A DNA stretch of 64,000 bases. It comes from Pseudomonas fildesensis (GTDB taxonomy: Bacteria; Pseudomonadota; Gammaproteobacteria; Pseudomonadales; Pseudomonadaceae). Within the stretch, counting starts at the first letter, position 1, and each line of letters opens with the position of its first letter. Of the stretch, positions 20,648-28,724 are shown piece after piece. The notes under the pieces are model-generated. The model saw only the letters and a list, made by a program, of their open reading frames with translations, made no database searches and was not told where the DNA came from. The translations under genes and the position numbers were made by a program. The DNA lies in assembly GCF_001050345.1 (NCBI RefSeq), contig NZ_LFMW01000001.1, forward strand, positions 62,001 through 126,000, given 5' to 3'.

Positions 20648-21612
20648 CTCAGCCGCGATTGCGCCTGTGGCTGCTGCTCGGCTTGCTGCTGGTGGCCACG
20701 TTTATCAGCCTCAGCGCCGGTACCCTGTGGCTCAAGCCCGCCACCGTGCTGGACCGCCTGCTGGCCCATGACGCCCTCGATTTTGAAGTCTGGAACCACC
20801 GACTGCCGCGCAGCCTGATCGCCATACTCGCCGGCTGTGCGTTTGGCCTGGCTGGTGCGATTGTCCAGGGCGTGATCCGTAACCCGCTGGCCTCGCCGGA
20901 AATCCTCGGCGTCACCCAGGGCGCTGGCCTGGCGCTGACCGTCGCGATCATCAGTTGGCCGCATTTGCCCATTGCCTGGCTGCCGCTGGTGGCCTGCCTG
21001 GGCGGCGCGGGCGGCGCGTTGCTGCTGGCGTTGTACAACACCGGCGTGAGTTTTTCCGGGGTGCGTTTTGCGCTGTCCGGGGTGGCGATTGCGGTGACGT
21101 TATCGAGCGTCACCGAGTTTCTGATCCTGTCGCACCCGCTGGACATCAACACCGCATTGCTCGCCCTGACCGGCAGCCTGTGGAGCCGCAACTGGCACCA
21201 CGTCGCGCTGGTGTTGCCGTTCCTGGTGCTGATCCCGCTAGGGCTGTGCCTGGCCAAACCGCTGAACCTGATTGCATTGGGCGATGAGGCGGCGCACAGC
21301 CTGGGCACCGCGTTAAGCAAGACGCGCTGGCTGGCGATGGCCTGCGCGGTGGTGCTCACCAGCCTGGGTGTCGGCGTGATCGGGCCGATTGGCTTTATCG
21401 GCCTGGTCGCGCCGCACATGGCGCGGCGGCTGGTGGGCGGGCATCACCAGCATCTGCTGCCGGCCTCGATGCTGATCGGCGCGTTGTTGCTGGTACTGGC
21501 CGACACCCTCGGGCGCACCTTGATCGCGCCCAGCGAGATCCCCGCGGGGGTGCTCACGGCGGTGATTGGTGCGCCGTATTTTCTTTGGTTACTGGCACGG
21601 TTCAAGGGTTGA
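20644..21612 (+). CDS. fecD: FecCD-family iron chelate ABC permease, second subunit
   Basis: A 322-residue permease starting with an ATG that overlaps the previous stop (ATGA). It carries RLPRSLIAILAGCAFGLAGAIVQG (signature region), ASPEILGVTQGAGLAL and VGVIGPIGFIGLVAPHMARRLVG. It should form the membrane channel with the first permease and the following ATPase. The clear resemblance to its neighbour reflects the ancient duplication common to all FecCD pairs. Confidence 0.87.
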   Translation: MTQPRLRLWLLLGLLLVATFISLSAGTLWLKPATVLDRLLAHDALDFEVWNHRLPRSLIAILAGCAFGLAGAIVQGVIRNPLASPEILGVTQGAGLALTVAIISWPHLPIAWLPLVACLGGAGGALLLALYNTGVSFSGVRFALSGVAIAVTLSSVTEFLILSHPLDINTALLALTGSLWSRNWHHVALVLPFLVLIPLGLCLAKPLNLIALGDEAAHSLGTALSKTRWLAMACAVVLTSLGVGVIGPIGFIGLVAPHMARRLVGGHHQHLLPASMLIGALLLVLADTLGRTLIAPSEIPAGVLTAVIGAPYFLWLLARFKG

Positions 21613-21616
21613 TGAC

Positions 21617-22405
21617 ATGAGCATTCTTCAGGCACACCAACTCGACATCGGCTACGGCGCTACGCCCATCGTGCAAGGCCTGTCCTGCGCACCGCCCGCG
21701 GGGAAAGTCACCGCGCTGATCGGCCCCAACGGCTGCGGCAAGTCGACCTTGCTCAAGGCCTTTGCGCGGATTCTCAAACCGACCCAGGGCGAATTGACCC
21801 TCGACGGCCAGGCTTACGCCAGCTTGTCCGCGCGTCAGTTGGCCCAGCAGGTCGCGTTTCTACCGCAAGTGCTGCCGGTGCCGGAAGGCGTCAGCGTGCG
21901 CCAGTTGGTCGCCTACGGCCGCAGCCCGCACAACTCGTTGTGGGGTCGCCTCAGCGGCAGCGATCAAACCCACGTCGCACAAGCCATGCAACGCCTGGAG
22001 CTCGACACCCTGGCCGACCGCGCCCTGGCGGATTTGTCCGGCGGCCAGCGCCAGCGTGCCTGGCTGGCGATGGTGCTGGCGCAGAACGCGCCGGTGGTGC
22101 TGCTTGACGAACCCACCACTTACCTCGACATCAGCCACCAGGTCGAACTCATGGACTTGATGCGTGAACTCGCCGCCGAAGGCAAGACCGTGATCACCGT
22201 GCTGCACGACATCAACCAGGCCTGCCGCTACGCCGACCATCTGGCGGTGATGCACGGCGGCAAATTGGTGGCTGATGGCGCGCCGGCAGCGGTGATGAGC
22301 GCCGAGCTGATGCGCCAGGTATTCGATGTGCAGGTGCAGATCATCAGCGAACCGGTGGCCGGCACGCCGATGTGCCTCGTAGAAAAAAGCACCCGCAGTT
22401 ACTGA
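21617..22405 (+). CDS. fecE: FecE-like iron chelate ABC transporter ATP-binding protein
   Basis: A 262-residue ABC ATPase. Walker A is GPNGCGKST, the signature DLSGGQRQRAWLAMVLAQN, Walker B VVLLDEPTTYLDI and the H-loop VLHDINQACRYADH; the TTYLDI wording is typical of FecE/FepC-type iron transport ATPases. ATG 21617 lies five bases after the fecD stop; the frame remains open further upstream inside fecD. The stop codon touches the remnant of a LacI-type regulator, so the end of the iron operon coincides with a recombination scar. Confidence 0.88.
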   Translation: MSILQAHQLDIGYGATPIVQGLSCAPPAGKVTALIGPNGCGKSTLLKAFARILKPTQGELTLDGQAYASLSARQLAQQVAFLPQVLPVPEGVSVRQLVAYGRSPHNSLWGRLSGSDQTHVAQAMQRLELDTLADRALADLSGGQRQRAWLAMVLAQNAPVVLLDEPTTYLDISHQVELMDLMRELAAEGKTVITVLHDINQACRYADHLAVMHGGKLVADGAPAAVMSAELMRQVFDVQVQIISEPVAGTPMCLVEKSTRSY

Positions 22406-22643
22406 TGTCGGTCAGCGCGCCGGGCTTAAGATCCCGCAGGACTGCGCCGTGCTCGGTTTTGGCGATTACCCGTTTGCCGAGATGCTGTTGCCGAGCCTCA
22501 GTACCCTCAAGCCGCCCGCGTTGGAGATGGGTGTGCTGGCGGCTACGCGGGTACTGGAAAACCTTGGGGTACTGCCGGTGGATGATGAAGTACAGCGCCT
22601 GAACCTGCTGGACTGCCGCTTGATGGAACGGGAAAGCGCCTGA
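22404..22643 (+). pseudogene. 3' remnant of a LacI-family regulator (GntR-like)
   Basis: Directly at the fecE stop, an open frame of 79 codons reads like the last third of a LacI-type repressor: KIPQDCAVLGFGDYPFAEM, then LPSLSTLKPPALEMGVLAA, ending LDCRLMERESA. These match the C-terminal ligand-binding lobe of GntR/LacI-type gluconate regulators. The DNA-binding domain and most of the effector domain are absent, and there is no suitable start; a GTG-initiated 64-residue product from 22449 would not be functional. It is best read as a broken gene left by insertion of the iron-transport operon or by deletion. Confidence 0.75.
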
Positions 22644-22705
22644 GCTTTATTTGCGGCTCACGGGCAATTTGGATACGGTGCACGCCTGCCCACAAGGATG
22701 TTCCC

Positions 22706-23320
22706 ATGACCGGACCCGCCCCCAAGACCCGCCGCGCGCCCAAAGGTGAAAAACGCCGCGAAGAGCTGCTGGACGCGGCCTTGCAGGTGTTCTCCCTCGA
22801 AGGCTACAGCGGCGCCTCTGTGGCGCAGGTGGCGGCGATTGTCGGCATCTCGGTGGCCGGCCTGCTGCACCACTTCCCCAGCAAAATTTCCTTGTTGATG
22901 GGCGTACTGCAACGTCGCGACGAGGTTAATCAACGGATTGCCGATGAAGTACGCGCCGAGAAGTCGCTGTCCGGGTTGCTCGGCAGCCTGCGGGCGATCA
23001 ACCGCTCGAACGCCACCGCGCCTGGCGTGGTACGGGCGTTCACCATTTTGAATGCCGAAAGCTTGCTAGACACCCAGCCGGCATGGGCCTGGTTCCAGGA
23101 TCGCTATGCGGGCATTCATCGGCGTTTACAGGGGCAGTTCGCTGATCTGGTAGCGGCAGGGGAGGTGCGCAGCGACGTGGACATCGCCGGGCTGGTGGAA
23201 GAAATCCTGGCCATGATGGATGGCCTGCAGATCCAGTGGCTGCGCTTTCCCGAGCAGGTGGACCTGGTGGCGCGGTTCGACAGCTACATCGCGCGGGTCG
23301 ATGCAGCCATCAGAACTTGA
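22706..23320 (+). CDS. TetR-family transcriptional regulator
   Basis: A 204-residue TetR-type repressor. The N-terminal helix-turn-helix is visible at residues 12-60 (RREELLDAALQVFSLEGY, VAQVAAIVGISVAGLLHHF); the rest is the all-helical ligand domain. AAGGA before the ATG supports the start. It is convergent with the GH3 beta-glucosidase gene, and no obvious target operon adjoins it on its own strand, so what it regulates is unclear; the beta-glucosidase promoter 2.8 kb away contains a palindrome that could be tested as its operator. Confidence 0.84.
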   Translation: MTGPAPKTRRAPKGEKRREELLDAALQVFSLEGYSGASVAQVAAIVGISVAGLLHHFPSKISLLMGVLQRRDEVNQRIADEVRAEKSLSGLLGSLRAINRSNATAPGVVRAFTILNAESLLDTQPAWAWFQDRYAGIHRRLQGQFADLVAAGEVRSDVDIAGLVEEILAMMDGLQIQWLRFPEQVDLVARFDSYIARVDAAIRT

Positions 23321-23327
23321 GTTGAAT

Positions 23328-23359
23328 GATCGTTCCCACGCTCCCGCGAGGGAACGATC
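23328..23359. terminator. Hairpin between convergent TetR and GH3 genes
   Basis: GATCGTTCCC (23328-23337) is complementary to GGGAACGATC (23350-23359), giving a ten-base stem with a twelve-base loop. It lies exactly between the stop codons of two convergent genes, suitable as a bidirectional terminator; the arm sequence also belongs to the same REP family found at 36991-37126. No long T-run follows. Confidence 0.5.
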
Positions 23360-23367
23360 GTTAGCGC

Positions 23368-26118
23368 TTAGTTACCGGCAGCACTGCTCTGGCTGCTGTC
23401 ATCGCTCATGTCATAGCCATCACCGTCGCTGGTGCCGCTATCACCTTCATTTTGATGCAGCACGCCGCCGGTCTTGACCGTCGACTCACGCAGCGTCGAA
23501 TTGAGCGCCGAGCGCGGCAGCGGGTTGCTGGTGGTGGTCGACAGTTCCTGGCGGAACGGGTTGACCAGCTTGGCGTTCAGTCGAATGTCCTGGGACGACG
23601 CGCCCACCGACAGGTTGAAGCTGTCCGCATCCACCACCCATTGTTTGCTCGCCACGTCGTAGTAGGCCAGCGAGCGATCGTTAAGCTCGATGGTCACGCG
23701 CTTGCTCTCGCCAGGCTTCAAGAACACCTTCTTGTAGCCCTTGAGTTCCTTGATCGCACGTTCCACTTTCGGGTTGTTCTGGCCTACGTACAACTCGGCC
23801 ACTTCGGCGCCCGCCACCTTGCCGGTGTTGGCCAGGTCGAACGACACCTTGATCGGCGCACCGGCCACCGCCACCCCAGGTGTCACGCTGATGTTGCTGT
23901 AGCCGAAGGTGGTGTACGACAAGCCGTAGCCGAACGGGTAGAGCGGCTTGATACCCTTTTTCTCGTAACCGCGATAGCCCAGGAACAGGTCGTCCTTGTA
24001 GCTCATTTCGGCCAGGGTTTCCTGGTTGTCGAACTTGGGGAAAGTCGCGTAGATCGGGTTGTCTTCGATGTTGCGCTCGATGCTGATCGGCAGCTTGGCC
24101 GACGGGTTGACCTTGCCCAGCAGAATCTCCGCCAACGCCTGGCCGCCGTTTTGCCCAGGGTAGAACGCATGCAGTGCGGCCGGTACCTGGTCGATCCAGT
24201 CGCTCATCTTCAGGCCGGTGCCGCCGTGCAGGGTGACCACGGTGTTCGGGTTGACCTTGGCGATGCTCTGGATCAGCAGGTTCTGGTACTCCGGCAGGTC
24301 GAAGCTGTGGTCGAAGCCTTCGCCTTCGTATTCGTTGCTGTTACCGGCTGCAACCAATACCGCGTCGTACTTGGCCAGGTCCTGCGGTGCCACCAGCGAG
24401 GCCCAGCTCATCTGCACGCCCACCATGCCGCCCATGGTCGAGAGGTAGCCATTGCGGCGCGAGTATTCCAGCTTGATATCGACGGCTTTGCCGGCTTCCA
24501 GGTTGACCTTGGCAAACACCGGAATGGTCGGCGGAATGCTGTTGTTCGGCAGCGGTTTGCCGTCGCCGTTGTCGAGGACTTTCTTGCCGTTGACGTAGAG
24601 GCGCACCGCGCCGTCGGCACGGACCTTGAACACCTGTTCGCCGCTGACCGTCGGGGTGATCTGGCCGCTGTAGCGAATCGAGGTGGCGGCGGTATCGCCG
24701 TTCACCGGCAGGCTGTCGGTGGACCAGTCCAGGTCGACATGCTTATCGGTGCGGCTGGCGGCCGGGTCACCCGACCAGTTGGTGTTGCTGAAAAACTCGG
24801 TCTTCAAGCCTTTGACGCTGTTGCCATCGCTGTCGGCATGGGTCCAGCTGGAGGTGGCGGGGTCCAGGGACAGCCCGTCGATGAACTCGACCTTGGCGCC
24901 CGGCGCCAGTTGCTGCAAGCCGCTCAGCTCACTGATGTAGTTGGCGGCCATGACGTTGGCGCTACCAAAACCGGTGGGCGGCGCGTACTTGGCCAGGGTG
25001 CCGACCACAGCGATGCGCTTGACCTTGTTCGCGTCCAGCGGCAGCAGGCTGTTCTGGTTTTTCAGCAGCACGATACCTTCGCGGGCGGCGTTCAGGGCCA
25101 CGCGGTTGCTGGTGGCGCTGTTCATGTTATGGCTGGTCAACGGCGCCTTGCTGTCGAACTTGTACAGGTAGATTTGCTTGAGGATGCGCCGCACCTTGTC
25201 ATCGATGGTTGCGCTGCTCAGCTCGCCACTGTCCAGGTACGGCTTGAGCACCGTGCTGTTCATCTGGTAGCCCATCATGTCCAGGTCGGTGCCGGCCTGT
25301 GCCGCCGGCAAACCGTTGACCACTGCGTTGTAGTCGCTCTGCACGAAGCCCGGGTAGCCCCATTCGGTCTTGAGGATGTCGCGCATCAGGTGTTTGTTCT
25401 GGCAAGCGAACTCGCCGTTCACCTTCTGGAAGGCGCACATCATCATCGCGACCTTGCTGTTCTTCGAGGCGGACTCGAAAGGCGGCAGGGTCATCTCGCG
25501 CAGCACGCGTTCGCTGATGATTTCATCGAGGTGGAAGCGGTTGCTTTCCTGGTCGTTGGCGGCGAAGTGCTTGGCGTTGGCCCACACGCCGCGAGACTGA
25601 ATCCCGTTGATTAACGCCGGTCCCAGGCTGGCGCCGAGGAACGGGTCTTCACCGGACAAGTACTCGAACGCACGGCCGCTGTACGGCATGCGGTAGAGGT
25701 TCACCCCTGGGCCGGTGACGAACTGATAACCGCCACTGGCGGTGTCATAGCCCAGGGCACGGCCCAGGTCGATGGCGCGACGCGGGTTCCAACTGGCGGC
25801 CAGGTTCGGCCCCGACGGGTACACCACGCCCTGCGCGTTGCCTTCGCTGGTGTAGCGCACGCCCACGCCGCCATCGGCGCCGTGAATCTGCGGGATGCCG
25901 TACTGGGTCAGTGGCTTGACGTCCCAGCCACCGGTGCCGCCGATGTAGGCGAGTTTTTCTTCCATCGTCATCTTCGCCAGGGTTTTGTCCGCGGCCTTTT
26001 CCGCGCGGCTCACCCGGCCTTCATCCAGGGCCGGGCTGGTCGCCGCATGCACCTGGGACACGGCCAGTGCCAGCAGGGCGAATGCCGACTGTGCACCGAT
26101 CATTTTGCGTTTATTCAT
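23368..26118 (-). CDS. Exported GH3 beta-glucosidase with PA14 domain
   Basis: A 916-residue glycoside hydrolase family 3 protein that hydrolyses terminal beta-glucosides. ATG 26118, preceded by GGAGAG, opens a signal peptide ending SQVHAAT. The N-terminal TIM-barrel-like domain has KHFAANDQESNR and the nucleophile region GFVQSDYNAV (D262). The C-terminal sandwich domain (EGIVLLKN onward) is interrupted at about residues 436-566 by a PA14 carbohydrate-binding module, and a fibronectin-III-like domain closes the fold. A final Ser/Asp/Gly-rich tail of about 50 residues follows, which is unusual. A type II secretion operon begins 0.9 kb away, so this could be a substrate (inference). Confidence 0.9.
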   Translation of the reverse strand: MNKRKMIGAQSAFALLALAVSQVHAATSPALDEGRVSRAEKAADKTLAKMTMEEKLAYIGGTGGWDVKPLTQYGIPQIHGADGGVGVRYTSEGNAQGVVYPSGPNLAASWNPRRAIDLGRALGYDTASGGYQFVTGPGVNLYRMPYSGRAFEYLSGEDPFLGASLGPALINGIQSRGVWANAKHFAANDQESNRFHLDEIISERVLREMTLPPFESASKNSKVAMMMCAFQKVNGEFACQNKHLMRDILKTEWGYPGFVQSDYNAVVNGLPAAQAGTDLDMMGYQMNSTVLKPYLDSGELSSATIDDKVRRILKQIYLYKFDSKAPLTSHNMNSATSNRVALNAAREGIVLLKNQNSLLPLDANKVKRIAVVGTLAKYAPPTGFGSANVMAANYISELSGLQQLAPGAKVEFIDGLSLDPATSSWTHADSDGNSVKGLKTEFFSNTNWSGDPAASRTDKHVDLDWSTDSLPVNGDTAATSIRYSGQITPTVSGEQVFKVRADGAVRLYVNGKKVLDNGDGKPLPNNSIPPTIPVFAKVNLEAGKAVDIKLEYSRRNGYLSTMGGMVGVQMSWASLVAPQDLAKYDAVLVAAGNSNEYEGEGFDHSFDLPEYQNLLIQSIAKVNPNTVVTLHGGTGLKMSDWIDQVPAALHAFYPGQNGGQALAEILLGKVNPSAKLPISIERNIEDNPIYATFPKFDNQETLAEMSYKDDLFLGYRGYEKKGIKPLYPFGYGLSYTTFGYSNISVTPGVAVAGAPIKVSFDLANTGKVAGAEVAELYVGQNNPKVERAIKELKGYKKVFLKPGESKRVTIELNDRSLAYYDVASKQWVVDADSFNLSVGASSQDIRLNAKLVNPFRQELSTTTSNPLPRSALNSTLRESTVKTGGVLHQNEGDSGTSDGDGYDMSDDSSQSSAAGN

Positions 26119-26625
26119 GGGTCTCTCCGACAACAGTTCAGTAAACATGGCGCGCCGAGAAGTGCGTGTTGCACTGCACGCTCGTCACTTTTTTTGGGCA
26201 ATAGTTGCCCGTGATCGCAATTTTTAACCGATGGCTAATTGCAATTACTTGGCGAATTTCGCAGTTTTATAAGTGTAATAATTGTATTAATTATTATTGT
26301 GGGTAGTGTCTAGGCGATATCACGAGATGGCATTTTGAACCGCGAAAACGTCATAATTAAGGCAATTCTTGCGGTTATAAGTCAAACAAAAGCTAATTTT
26401 TGCGTTAAATAAGAAATAATTCCTTACGATTTTGAACTTATACTAAACCTACCAGTCGATTGGTTTAAGAAAAATCATCATGGTATGGCGAACTAGTGGC
26501 ATTGCTCGGTAGTTCTAAAGTGCCATGTTTACACAAGCTGTCATACACAACGCTTTGGTGTAGGGTCTTGATCGAGTTCAAGGCGCCACTTGGGCTATCT
26601 GCTGTTTTTGATCTGGAGAAAGTTG
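26119..26625. other. AT-rich divergent intergenic region
   Basis: About 500 bp without a credible gene, shared by the divergent beta-glucosidase and small exported protein. It is strikingly AT-rich from 26220 to 26450 compared with the rest of the window, which fits a regulated promoter region or a transferred segment bound by H-NS-like MvaT proteins. A near-perfect palindrome at 26451-26464 is listed separately. Confidence 0.6.
26451..26464. promoter_or_regulatory. Palindromic candidate operator
   Basis: ACCAGTCGATTGGT is self-complementary except for one base pair, as expected for a homodimeric TetR-type operator. It lies about 160 bp before the small exported-protein gene and 330 bp before the beta-glucosidase start. 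No regulator is known for it; the TetR gene at 22706 is a candidate. Confidence 0.3.
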
Positions 26626-26847
26626 ATGAAGATTTCCCTGTTGGGTGCCGGTGTTGTACTGGGCGTTGCGCTAAGTGGTGTGGCGATGGCGGCTGAATCC
26701 ACGGACGCTGATGCGAAATCCGGGGCCGCCGATTCCACGGTGTTGACCCAGGCCCACGATGCCAAGGCGGTTAAAAAGCAGAAGGCCGAAACCACCAAGG
26801 GTGGCCGGCCGCTGAACCCATCGGCTACACCCAAAACCTCCAACTAG
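26626..26847 (+). CDS. Small exported hypothetical protein
   Basis: A 73-residue protein with a good signal peptide (MKISLLGAGVVLGVALSGV, cleaved after AMAAES) and a mature part of about 50 residues rich in Ala, Asp, Lys and Thr, likely disordered. GGAGA upstream of ATG 26626 supports this start over an upstream in-frame ATG (26590). No family is recognised. It precedes the type II secretion operon on the same strand, separated by a REP pair, and could be expressed with it. Confidence 0.65.
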   Translation: MKISLLGAGVVLGVALSGVAMAAESTDADAKSGAADSTVLTQAHDAKAVKKQKAETTKGGRPLNPSATPKTSN

Positions 26848-26860
26848 GCGCGCGGTTTTT

Positions 26861-26952
26861 GTGGCGAGGGAGCTTGCTCCCGTTCGACTGCGCAGCAGTC
26901 GCCTGCTTTTGGGGGCGCTTCGCACCCCAGCGGGAGCAAGCTCCCTCGCCAC
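26861..26952. repeat. REP pair (BIME-like) between small exported-protein gene and gspE
   Basis: Two perfectly complementary 21-base arms, 26861-26881 (beginning GTGGCGAGGGAGC) and 26932-26952, flank a centre with its own hairpin, CGACTGC-GCA-GCAGTCG. This is a typical fluorescens-group REP doublet. It ends 41 bp before gspE and could form a large cruciform or stem in the transcript. Confidence 0.9.
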
Positions 26953-26993
26953 AACAAGCTCGCTTCTACACATAGCCCCTCAGATAGTCACCC

Positions 26994-28724
26994 ATGCCCA
27001 GCCCCTCAACGCCCATCGATGCCTGCCAACTGCACATCCCGCACACCGAACAGGTCTGCGCGTGGCTAATGCAGCACGCTGGGTTGAAAACCGTTGACCT
27101 GGAGCGTGCCCGACGCCTGTCCCAAGAGTCCGATGAGCCCCAATTGCTCGGTTTGCTCACCCGTCTGGGGCTGGTCTCCGAAGTGGAACTCGCCCGCGCC
27201 TGGGCTGACTTGCTCGGCGCACCGCTGTTGCTGGCCGATGCCGCGCCCCCCTTACTCGACCCCTTGCCGGTGCTGACCGAACGTTTCATGCGCCACTACC
27301 AGGTGGTGCCCGTGGGCTGGAGCCAGGGTGGCCTGCGGGTGCTGGCGGCCAACCCGTCGCTGGTGTATCCGTTCCAGGCCATGGCCTATGCCTGCGGCGT
27401 ACCCGTGTGGCTGGCGGTGGGCCCACGCAACGAAGTCGAAACCCTGATCGAGCGCTACTACGGCCAAGGCCGTTCAGCCATGGGCACCCTGATCGAAAAC
27501 CTCGATGAACAGAGCGGTGCGCTGGAAGACATTGAACACCTCAAGGACATGGCCTCCGAAGCGCCGGTGATTCGCCTGGTCAACCTGATCCTGCAGCGCG
27601 CGGTGGAACATCGCGCCTCGGACATTCATATCGAACCCTTCGAAAACCAGCTCAAGGTGCGCTACCGCATCGACGGTGTGCTGCACGAAGCTGAAGCTCC
27701 GCCGTCCAGCTCTTCGGCGGCGGTGATCTCGCGGGTGAAGATCATGGCGCGCCTCGACATCGCCGAGCGGCGCCTGCCTCAGGACGGGCGCATCATGCTG
27801 CGTATCCAGGGCAAGGAGCTCGACTTACGGGTGTCCACGGTGCCCACCAGTTTTGGCGAGTCGGTGGTGATGCGCCTGCTCGACCGCCAGACCGTGAAAT
27901 TCGATTTCCAGAGCCTGGGGTTTGATGGCCAGCGCCTGCAAACCTTCCTGGAAGTGCTCGAACGGCCCCACGGTATTCTGCTGGTCACCGGGCCCACCGG
28001 CTCGGGCAAGACCACCACCCTGTACACCGCGCTGTCGCGGCTCAATACCGCCGAGCGCAAGATCATTACCGTCGAAGACCCGGTGGAATACCAGCTTGAG
28101 GGCATCAACCAGATCCAGGTCAAGCCGGCCATCGGCCTGGACTTCGCCGGCGCGCTGCGCTCTATCGTGCGCCAGGACCCGGACGTGATCATGATCGGTG
28201 AAATCCGCGACCTGGAAACCTGCCGTATCGCCATCCAATCGTCGCTGACCGGCCACCTGGTGCTCTCGACCCTGCACACCAACAGTGCGGCAGCGAGTAT
28301 CACGCGGCTGCTGGATATGGGCGTCGAAAGCTACCTGATTGCCTCGACCGTCAACGGTATCCTCGCCCAGCGTCTGGTGCGGCGCCTTGACCCGGCTACC
28401 CGCGAAGCCTTCGAAGCGCCAGCGCAATTGATCGCCGAACATGGCCTGGATCGTTTTACCGATCAGCGCCCGATCATGCTCTATCGCCCCCGCGCCGATG
28501 CGCCAGGCGGTGGCTATCACGGCCGCAGCGCAATCACCGAACTGCTGGTGATGAACGACGAACTGCGCAGCCTGCTGATGCGCCAGGCCGACGCCGCCAC
28601 TCTGGAACAGGCCGCCCGCCGTGGCGGCCTGCGCACCTTGCATGAAGAGGGCCTGCGCCAGGCCGTGGCCGGTGTCACCTCGCTCGAAGAAGTGTTGCGG
28701 GTTACCCGTGGAGAGGGCGCGTGA
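26994..28724 (+). CDS. gspE: Type II secretion ATPase GspE
   Basis: A 576-residue traffic ATPase that powers pseudopilus assembly from the cytoplasm. It has an N-terminal N1E/N2E region, then the ATPase core with Walker A GPTGSGKT (residues 333-340), Asp box EDPVEYQ, Walker B DVIMIGEIRD and His box region HLVLSTLHTN. In typical GspE a zinc-binding CxxC...CxxC insertion follows; here the corresponding stretch (RRLDPATREAFEAPAQL to YRPRADAPGGGYHGRS) contains no cysteine, so that element is lost. First gene of an 11-gene operon with nearly all junctions overlapping. No strong ribosome-binding site precedes the ATG. Confidence 0.93.
   Translation: MPSPSTPIDACQLHIPHTEQVCAWLMQHAGLKTVDLERARRLSQESDEPQLLGLLTRLGLVSEVELARAWADLLGAPLLLADAAPPLLDPLPVLTERFMRHYQVVPVGWSQGGLRVLAANPSLVYPFQAMAYACGVPVWLAVGPRNEVETLIERYYGQGRSAMGTLIENLDEQSGALEDIEHLKDMASEAPVIRLVNLILQRAVEHRASDIHIEPFENQLKVRYRIDGVLHEAEAPPSSSSAAVISRVKIMARLDIAERRLPQDGRIMLRIQGKELDLRVSTVPTSFGESVVMRLLDRQTVKFDFQSLGFDGQRLQTFLEVLERPHGILLVTGPTGSGKTTTLYTALSRLNTAERKIITVEDPVEYQLEGINQIQVKPAIGLDFAGALRSIVRQDPDVIMIGEIRDLETCRIAIQSSLTGHLVLSTLHTNSAAASITRLLDMGVESYLIASTVNGILAQRLVRRLDPATREAFEAPAQLIAEHGLDRFTDQRPIMLYRPRADAPGGGYHGRSAITELLVMNDELRSLLMRQADAATLEQAARRGGLRTLHEEGLRQAVAGVTSLEEVLRVTRGEGA

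Noticed and set aside
22449..22643. A separate 64-residue gene
   Set aside because: Its sequence is the tail of a LacI-type regulator and the frame continues upstream in homologous form to the fecE stop, so it is a remnant.
23452..25614. A 720-codon plus-strand frame opposite the GH3 gene
   Set aside because: It is the complementary shadow of the beta-glucosidase, without motifs of its own.
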